A stretch of 64,000 nt of DNA from Oscheius sp. JU75 (Eukaryota; Nematoda; Chromadorea; Rhabditida; Rhabditidae), in NCBI GenBank assembly GCA_037178855.1, contig JASJZC010000002.1:1550001-1614000 (forward strand). Reading direction: 5' to 3'. Made by a program: the position numbers and the translations under genes. Positions 57,752 to 64,000 of the stretch are shown here, one piece after another; position 1 is the stretch's first letter, and every line of letters starts with the position of its first letter. Under the pieces are notes generated by a model that was not told where the DNA came from, made no database searches, and saw only the letters and a program-made list of their open reading frames with translations.

Positions 57752-57951
57752 ATTCTGAAAAAGATTCCAATCAAAAAAGGGGATGAGTCAAAAAGAGGTC
57801 TGAGGTTACGGACGATATCACAGGGGTACCCATCACACAGACACAATAGGGGGCAGCAGCTAGAGGCGGCAAAAGGAACAAGAACCGGCTACCAAAAGGG
57901 ATTGGGCGAAAGCGCCATAGCTGGTCATCCGCGAGAGGAACGGCACAACGG

Positions 57952-58518
57952 AGACGAGACGAAAAAGCCGGATGGCAGGTGTCAGCAGTTAGAGTGGATA
58001 TGTCTGGGAGAAAGAAGAGGGATGACTCAGATCTTTTCGTATGTTGCTAAAACATTAGGAACGTTTCATCTGTGGGTTCAGGTAGAGGAATATTGACTGT
58101 CTACTCCCGGTCTCAAGCAGGCTTCTTCTACGCCGAGAGGATGATCTTGACCGAAACGAGAAAAACACGAACGACGCTAATTGATGAAAGTGCGATTTGG
58201 AAAAATAGCTGCGGCAACTTTCTGCTCGTTTAACAGTTGGAAAGTTGATTTGTTCTTAACCGTACTATCTCACAATCCCATACAGTCTTACCTAACCGTT
58301 CGTGTTTTTCTCGTTTCGGTCAAGATCATCCTCTCGGCGTAGAAGAAGCCTGCTTGAGACCGGGAGTAGACAGTCAATATTCCTCTACCTGAACCCACAG
58401 ATGAAACGTTCCTAATGTTTAAGCAACATACGAAAAGATCTGAGTCATCCCTCTTCTTTCTCCCAGACATATCCACTCCAACTGCTGACACCTGCCATCC
58501 GGCTTTTTCGTCTCGTCT
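57952..58518. repeat. Near-perfect long inverted repeat
   Basis: The left arm (57952-58173) and right arm (58297-58518) are 222 bp each and complementary with about two mismatches. The spacer is 123 bp. Transcription would give a long hairpin RNA. The right arm joins on its outer side to a minus-strand frame (from MRSLTLCYQRF) that enters the arm; the left arm lacks this flank. The left arm is therefore probably an inverted copy of part of a gene or element on the right. Confidence 0.92.
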
Positions 58519-61072
58519 TTCCGGTCCCTCACGTACGATCTCGGCACCAGAAAAGAGCGAGGCGTTTGAAAAACGCTGGTAGCACAACGTCAAGCTTCGC
58601 ATTTTCGCAGCCAAAATCTTCTAAGGTGTACGGCCTTGCCTATTAATTATCTATGCATTTTGAAATCTAATAAGAGACTGAGGTAGACTGTATACTTCGC
58701 TTTAATGTTTGTAGTCGTATACATTTTGTGTTTTCTTACTATATTAACCGTTGTTTTTAAAAGTTTTCTCACATATGTTTTCTTCCAATTGGGAAAAAGA
58801 TACAATACACGGGCCGGGGATTTGAAAACCTGCTAAAATATTTTCATACCGATGCTTGTAGCCAGGGATCTTTAGAGTTGTACATTATCTTTTGCTAAAA
58901 ACAATTAAATGGTTTAATAGCTTGAAGGAAATAGTCCCCCAGCCCAAAACATCCTTTGTTTTGGCTAATGGGCCCTCTCTATCAGCACCTGTTCCCTGCG
59001 TCTCCCCTTTACCTACACTCTTGGCTTCAAAAAGGTTGTCTCCGTTGACTCGGTATTAATGGATGAGTGCCAATTAGTCCACCCGCCTTCGATGTCAAAA
59101 GTTGCAGTTCAGTAGCAATGATAAAGTTTCCAATAAAAGTCACAACAGCCATGACCAGAAAAACTGGTAACCATAGATAATCCCGGCAACTGTTCCACTT
59201 TTGTTACACTTTTGGGGGCCTTGGTTCCGTTTATCTCTGCAGAGAGTTTGCTGCTTGACATCATTGGATGACGCGCCGTTTAGAATTTTAACAACCGTCT
59301 CCCTATATAAGGAAACGGAATCTCTTCTCATTAGCACCTTCTCGCCATCCTTGTTTGACTTTCTCGGCTTCTATTTGTCTCTTATAACCGGGAGGAAGTG
59401 TGCATAGAGATGCAACATCTTAGGGGTATAGTTCAGAGAGACAAAGAAGACAGACAGAAACATAGTACAATTGTAATGTCCGGGTCCATCCGGTCAAGTG
59501 TTGAGTCATGCGGTCATCCTCGGCGGTGCTCCCGAACCCGTCGCTGTGACTCACCGTCCAGAGACCAGTTCCAAAGCCGACCGCAAAACTGACTGTGGCC
59601 TTGCAGAGACAGACATTGCTGTCAATCAGACCCGTGCTCCTTTCCGATTGATTCCGTTCCAAAATGGCTTGAGAGTTGTGACCTCTGTAACCTGACCGGA
59701 TGCCCAAACAGACGACAAGTAGGCCTCCTCATTAGCATACCTGCGCAGCCAGCAGTCGTCTCGGCTCATTTGATGCTTCCTCTTTTTGTGTCGTCGTTTT
59801 TGGATCCTGCCTCCCAAAGGCAAGAGAACTAGTTGATGCAGCCCTTTTATGTTATGTTGGGCTGATTGAATCATCGATTTTGTTGTGTTCTCTCGCTCGA
59901 AAGGGCTCCTGATTATTTTTTCAACCTGAGTCATTGGTTATAGCCAAACAGTTTTTCATTTTAATGAGTCACTCGCAGGTGTCCTCTTGCTTATCGTGAT
60001 GACCAGTCTATTCTCTCTTGACCACTTTACTTCTTTTCCATAGAGCATTCCATTCATACCCATCCTGTATTGTGCTGCGTCTCGCCTAGTCAATCGTTTT
60101 TCTACGAAGTGTTCTGTTGAACACCTTTAGACTAAAGGTGCCAGCCTATTCAATAGACTTTTTCGGCAAAGAAACAGGCGTAAATGCCGGTATGCTCATG
60201 TTTTCCCTGCCCCATTGACGCTTAATCAAACTTCTTTTATGCCGTTCTGAAGTTCTGTCTTTCTCTTCATTAAAAGTTTAGGCGTGAGGGTAAATTCTCA
60301 CCTGTACAATCTCGCTAAGCGCAGTCAAAGGGCTCTCTTGTTGCGCCGTGAGAATACGTTTTGGCTCTCGACCTGGTCTATAGTCTGTTTCCAACGCGGC
60401 AGTGAGGCAATTCTAGGTTTTCGAAAACAAAAATTGGGTCCCGTCATGATTTGCGCGCCGTCAAAAAGCCTAAGAACTCCTAAGTTAAAAATTGCTTTTT
60501 TGAGTGTTTTCAGTTCTCTTTTTGTAATTCCAACCTCATTTTCGAATTCTGCGTGTGTAAATACATATAGGACGTCAAAAATGGGCAAAAAATCATGGTT
60601 TACAGAGCGCAGGAGTGTCTTCGGCTGGAAAATAACCGTATAAAACCCATTTCGCCTAAATCTTGGGGATTTCACGTAATTTTGGTGACAAGCAGGTTTT
60701 TACATGCCTAGAATACGATAATACTAACAGTAAAATAGAAAAATGCTGAAAAACTGGTGAAAATGGAAAATGGGAAAATTCCTTCTTCGCGTGCAAACGC
60801 TGATCTTCGATCGTTCAAGCTGAGGTGTTGCTATTCGTTGGAAATGGATTTACGGGACATGACTAACTGCAATCACTGTTTGAAACCAAAGTGATTTTTC
60901 GGCTTTCTTGTATTTCGCCACACTCTTCCTGTGTACCTCTAACAGTGTCTTTCACCTATTAGTCATCTTTGCTGACGTACTTTTGTAAACTATCGTGTTT
61001 GGCCCTCTGCAGCGTAGCCTCCTTACTTTCTCAACCGCTCACTTGCTCGTCCAATGATTAGTTTCAGTACAA
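58519..61072. other. Non-coding or unresolved
   Basis: On the minus strand 59700-59570 reads ERSTGLIDSNVCLCKATVSF and on to a hydrophobic GFGTGLWT, followed by a GT donor. Upstream exons give conflicting frames. A pair of overlapping antisense frames of about 117 codons (60284-60675) has no splice or family support. Otherwise nothing was seen. Confidence 0.35.
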
Positions 61073-61706
61073 ATGCGCCTGGTCACTGTACTCGCTCTTC
61101 TGCTCGTCTCCACCGCCGTTGTCCAGGCTGACTGGTGGGATTCGTTCACCGACTCTGTCTCCGATGGCATCAGTTCTGCTGCCAGCTGGGTGAAGGAGAC
61201 TGCCAGTCCTACCATTAGGTAAACTGGACAAAATGTTTTGTTCTACTTCAGAGCTAGCGATTACGTTAAGGAAAAGTATCAAAAGGTCAAGGAGGCCGTG
61301 AAAGGGGAAGTCGAGTAGGTTTCTTGAGAAAAGCTACTGGTGAAGGTTGTCAGCTTTTTTGCTTGGTGGTGTCGGTTAGAAGTACATTAATTCATTATTT
61401 GTTGTTGTTGCTTAATGTACTCATTGTCAATTAAGCAAAGTCTCCTTTAGGGAGAAGTTCAACCAGGCCAAGGAGAAGCTTCAGGACCCTGAGACTCACA
61501 AGACCATTCGTGAATGGCTCAGCGAGGTAAGTTCTGAAGTTTTGTTACCCTTCGTTAAAAGTTGTGCGTTCTTACCAAAAACATAATTTCAGAAGGCCGA
61601 AAAGGCTTCGGAGTTTGCCCAGACCGAGGTCCTTCCCGAGCTGAAGAAAATCTATGATGCTGCCACTTCCGACGATGTCGAGTCTACCACTCATCGCGAC
61701 GACTAG
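61073..61706 (+). CDS. Small secreted helical protein
   Basis: Four exons: 61073-61218, 61252-61314, 61451-61526 and 61593-61706, giving 132 residues. The start follows TTAGTTTCAG. A signal peptide (1-19) is followed by an amphipathic, Lys/Glu-rich helical chain without cysteines (DWWDSFTDSVSDGISS, then YVKEKYQKVKEAVKG and FNQAKEKLQDPE). The pattern recalls apolipoprotein- or LEA-like helices that bind lipid or stabilise other molecules, but this is inference. Codon use favours C- and G-ending codons (AAG, GAG, GTC), which often goes with high expression. A poly(A) signal lies at about 61776. Confidence 0.85.
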
Positions 61707-61887
61707 GCCCCTTCAATACCCCCCTTCAATACAATCTTGAACGAGCCTTCCAAAATGTGCCTGTAATTTATTGCCAATAAACGGAGACGTGTGCCCCTCT
61801 GTTATGAATCAGTCACAGCTTTCAATAAGGCCCGTCACCCTTTGGTAGCTCTCTGGGAAAGGTTGTACAGTCTGATTCAAGATTTCG

Positions 61888-62090
61888 TCAACAGCGACAT
61901 CGTTTACGATCTATGTTGGTACAGGTGAACCGGGAATTGGCTTGGCAGTACCGCCAAGCCCGACAAATTCTCTCGCATTTTTGGGTCTGAAATGAGATAG
62001 TGTTTATCCGGAGAAAACTTAAACACTTACCCTTTCTCCGTTGATTAACATAAAATACACGAAAACCAAAATTAGAAAGAAGAGCTTCAT
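61888..62090 (-). CDS. Cationic six-cysteine secreted peptide (antimicrobial-like)
   Basis: Two exons, 62090-62031 and 61986-61888, encode 52 residues: a signal peptide of about 20 (MKLFFLILVFVYFMLINGE) and a mature part of about 32. The mature part has six cysteines spaced C-x3-C-x5-C-x7-C-x8-C-x1-C and about nine basic against two acidic residues. Size, charge and C-x-C ending resemble defensin-like peptides, but the spacing is not the standard cysteine-stabilised alpha-beta pattern. It probably acts outside the cell, perhaps in defence. A TATA box lies just upstream. Confidence 0.8.
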
Positions 62091-62119
62091 CGAAGAGACT
62101 CTCTGTTGGAAATGCCCAC

Positions 62120-62125
62120 TTTATA
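62120..62125 (-). promoter_or_regulatory. TATA box of the cationic peptide gene
   Basis: On the minus strand TATAAA lies about 30 bp before the start codon at 62090, so the untranslated leader should be only a few bases long. This suits a strongly induced small secreted gene. Confidence 0.55.
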
Positions 62126-62947
62126 GGAGGAGTGGAAGACCTCTTGACCGGTCTTTGAACACTGTTTGGTCAAAGATTTCCATTCGAGAAGAGACTACTG
62201 GGTTATAAGATGATTACTGGAGATCGCATCCCGACAGCTATAAACAGTATGTTCTCGGTGGAATGACCTTATCATTGGGGGTTCGTCGGGCCGAATTAGA
62301 CAGCAGTCAATAATGGACAGTTCGGAATGCTTCGAACTCGTATTCCGACTCGTATTTAGTAAAATTATTTAAAAACTCGACTGAAAAATATGTTGAACCT
62401 AGCAAATATATCTGTTACCGTATTTTTGATTCTAAGAACTACCATAGAGCCAATACTACCGTACCAATTTTTTGGATTTAAAGTCCAACTGAAACAATGC
62501 AAAATTTGCAAATTTACTTCACGATCATAGCCAAATTGCCGTGTATTATCTTAGAAAACAACGAATTATTTAATTTACAACTTTACAGAACATCCTGGAG
62601 GTTGAAGAGATGAACTTGGGTACTGTTCGTGGTATGTCTCTATCCCGCAAACTTTTGAAAATCAAAGTTTGGGCATCTCCATTCCAAACAAGAGCTCAAA
62701 GCTTTATCATGTCTCACTCTTACTACTTCATCCATCATTCTACAAACTCCCCAATGAGCTGAACGTCAGCACGATTCACTCACAACCCTCTCCAGGGATC
62801 TAACTCATTATCCCCGGTACTGATAGGCGTTGCCCCTTTCTCCAATGTCTTGCGCATCCGGGAATGACCTTATCCCTTGATATCTGCCCGCAATTTTTGT
62901 TTTGACCCCCGCAGCAGCCTCCTGCACCTGGCTGTGTGCCGTATTTA
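62126..62947. other. Intergenic, no gene seen
   Basis: Upstream sequence of the peptide gene, plus a worn fragment of the foldback family (TTTACAACTTTACAGAACAT near 62575). Confidence 0.4.
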
Positions 62948-63511
62948 ATGTATGCAATGCTGCGCCGGTCGACACACTTCGTCTCATTACCACTAATCAC
63001 TGTTTATTTACTATTATTATCTAATAAATGTACATACTCGGCGCCTATTTCAACAGCTGAAGGTTCGGGAGACTTGGGAGATCTTATAGATATTCCGAGA
63101 GAAGAGCAAGACTTGTTGAGGCCACCGGACACGAATGGGACAGGTAGGACCTTGTTTTGAGAGTTTTGTAGAGAGTACGTCTGTATCTTCATCCCCTTGA
63201 CAACTAAAGTAGTATTCTTAAAAGTTAAAGCTGGGGATCTTTCAAATTCCGCAATGCCTCTAGTCAATAACTCTGTCTTTTCTTAACTGTTAAAGTTCCA
63301 AGCTCACCCAGAATCAACCTTTTCCGAATTACCCGGAGCGGTCACATATTGTCTCAATAGAATTTGCAATATACGTGGTAAGCTATAAGTTATTTTTGTG
63401 TCCAGAGTTGTTTTTCAAAGTTGTAGAGCAGATCGAAAGCTACAGAGCTTCCTGAGAATACAATGGTCCATACAGCTGACCCCATTGATGGCACCCACCG
63501 AGTTGGAACAG
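62948..63511 (+). CDS. Secreted protein, 3' end unresolved
   Basis: Exon 62948-63143 encodes a signal-anchor-like start (from MLRRSTHFV to the LLLLS core) and an acidic stretch (GSGDLGDLIDIPREEQDL). It joins in phase to 63303-63377 (HPESTFSELPGAVTYCLN) and 63476-63511 (DPIDGTHRVGT). A further GT donor follows, but no convincing last exon was found. An alternative acceptor at 63296 would end the protein at 63360. The intron before 63476 contains another GCAAAGTTGTAGA-type foldback. The family is unknown. Confidence 0.45.
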
Positions 63512-64000
63512 GTGAAATCCTGCCCGTCAAAGATAAAGAACAACAAACGGAGATAAACAGTTTAAATTTTTTCCAAATACCTTTTTGCCTCATACTTTAC
63601 TTTTCTTATTGTTGCGATCACTCATTCCTTCAGCATCATTCGGACATTTACGTTCAATTCTCCTTTCTCTGTTCACCGATAGCTTATTTATCTTCCTGCC
63701 TGACGGCTTAATAGCCGTTCTCAAAAAAATGCACTCTACTGATAACGGAATAGGATTAAGGCCGACAAACCAGCACGTATACCTTTATTTGTCCATTTGA
63801 AAAATGACAGCTTTCTGACACCTTGTTATTCTGACATAAATCTCCCAAACTGCTGTAATTACATTAGTCAGTGTCTTCGCGCGCAATTTGCCAAGGTGGG
63901 TCTTCCGGGGCCAGCTGCCCATCCTGACAACCGCCTGTCACCTATTCATCTGCGCACCTTAAAGTCAGAGCCAACAATGAGGCTTTCAATTGAGCCGACG
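63512..64000. other. Window end, nothing supported
   Basis: Only short open frames are present. An ATG at 63977 near the edge could start another gene but cannot be judged. Confidence 0.35.

Noticed and set aside
59420-59934. Minus-strand exons with a hydrophobic GFGTGLWT segment
   Set aside because: Two competing frames fit the same intron and no start could be found.
60284-60675. Overlapping antisense open frames of about 117 codons
   Set aside because: Mutual mirror images with no family, splice or start evidence.
63977-64000. ATG at the window edge as the start of another gene
   Set aside because: Only eight codons are visible, too little to judge.

Overview
This is nuclear DNA from a nematode, most likely a free-living member of the Rhabditida. 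Genes carry many GT-AG introns, usually 33-50 bp long. Most start codons sit a few bases after a splice-acceptor-like TTTCAG with no upstream exon, as expected for spliced-leader trans-splicing. The families are typical of nematodes: SRAB-, SRV- and SRH-type chemoreceptors, an SCP/CAP secreted protein, a MOLO/TPM-type protein, a CLIC channel protein, an EstA-type lipase and a SWIP-10/MBLAC1-like enzyme. All gene models were built by hand by joining frames across GT-AG introns and checking phase. Exon ends may be off by a base or two, and no database search was run.

Layout. 1-6.7 kb: three minus-strand genes of unknown function. 8.9-10.9 kb: a CAP gene with a decayed tandem copy. 11-20.3 kb: chemoreceptor genes, one SRAB-like and a divergent pair of SRV-like genes, with small unknown genes between. 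20.5-21.9 kb: a type I membrane protein with very small exons. 21.9-27.1 kb: a gene-poor stretch with repeats. 27.1-32.8 kb: a peptide-precursor-like gene, a short-chain dehydrogenase, the CDK5RAP3 orthologue (UFMylation) and a nucleobase/ascorbate transporter. 33.4-40.7 kb: five tandem genes for small four-transmembrane proteins sharing an ancestral intron pattern; I do not recognise this family. 40.8-44.7 kb: CLIC and MOLO-like genes. 46.7-48 kb: an SRH-like receptor. 49.6-53.9 kb: a SWIP-10-like gene whose introns appear to hold two other genes, one sense and one antisense. 55.8-57.8 kb: a Cys-rich secreted protein converging on a lipase. 58.0-58.5 kb: a nearly perfect 222-bp inverted repeat. 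61-63.5 kb: three small secreted-protein genes, including a cationic six-cysteine peptide.

Two genome-wide habits stand out. Introns of unrelated genes carry the same short tandem motifs (GACAGAGA and GACAGT families, either strand). Introns also host copies of a foldback element containing GCAAAGTTGTAGA. Degenerate tRNA-like sequences and at least two other dispersed repeat families are present. I see no complete transposase or reverse transcriptase gene, no rRNA and no CRISPR array.
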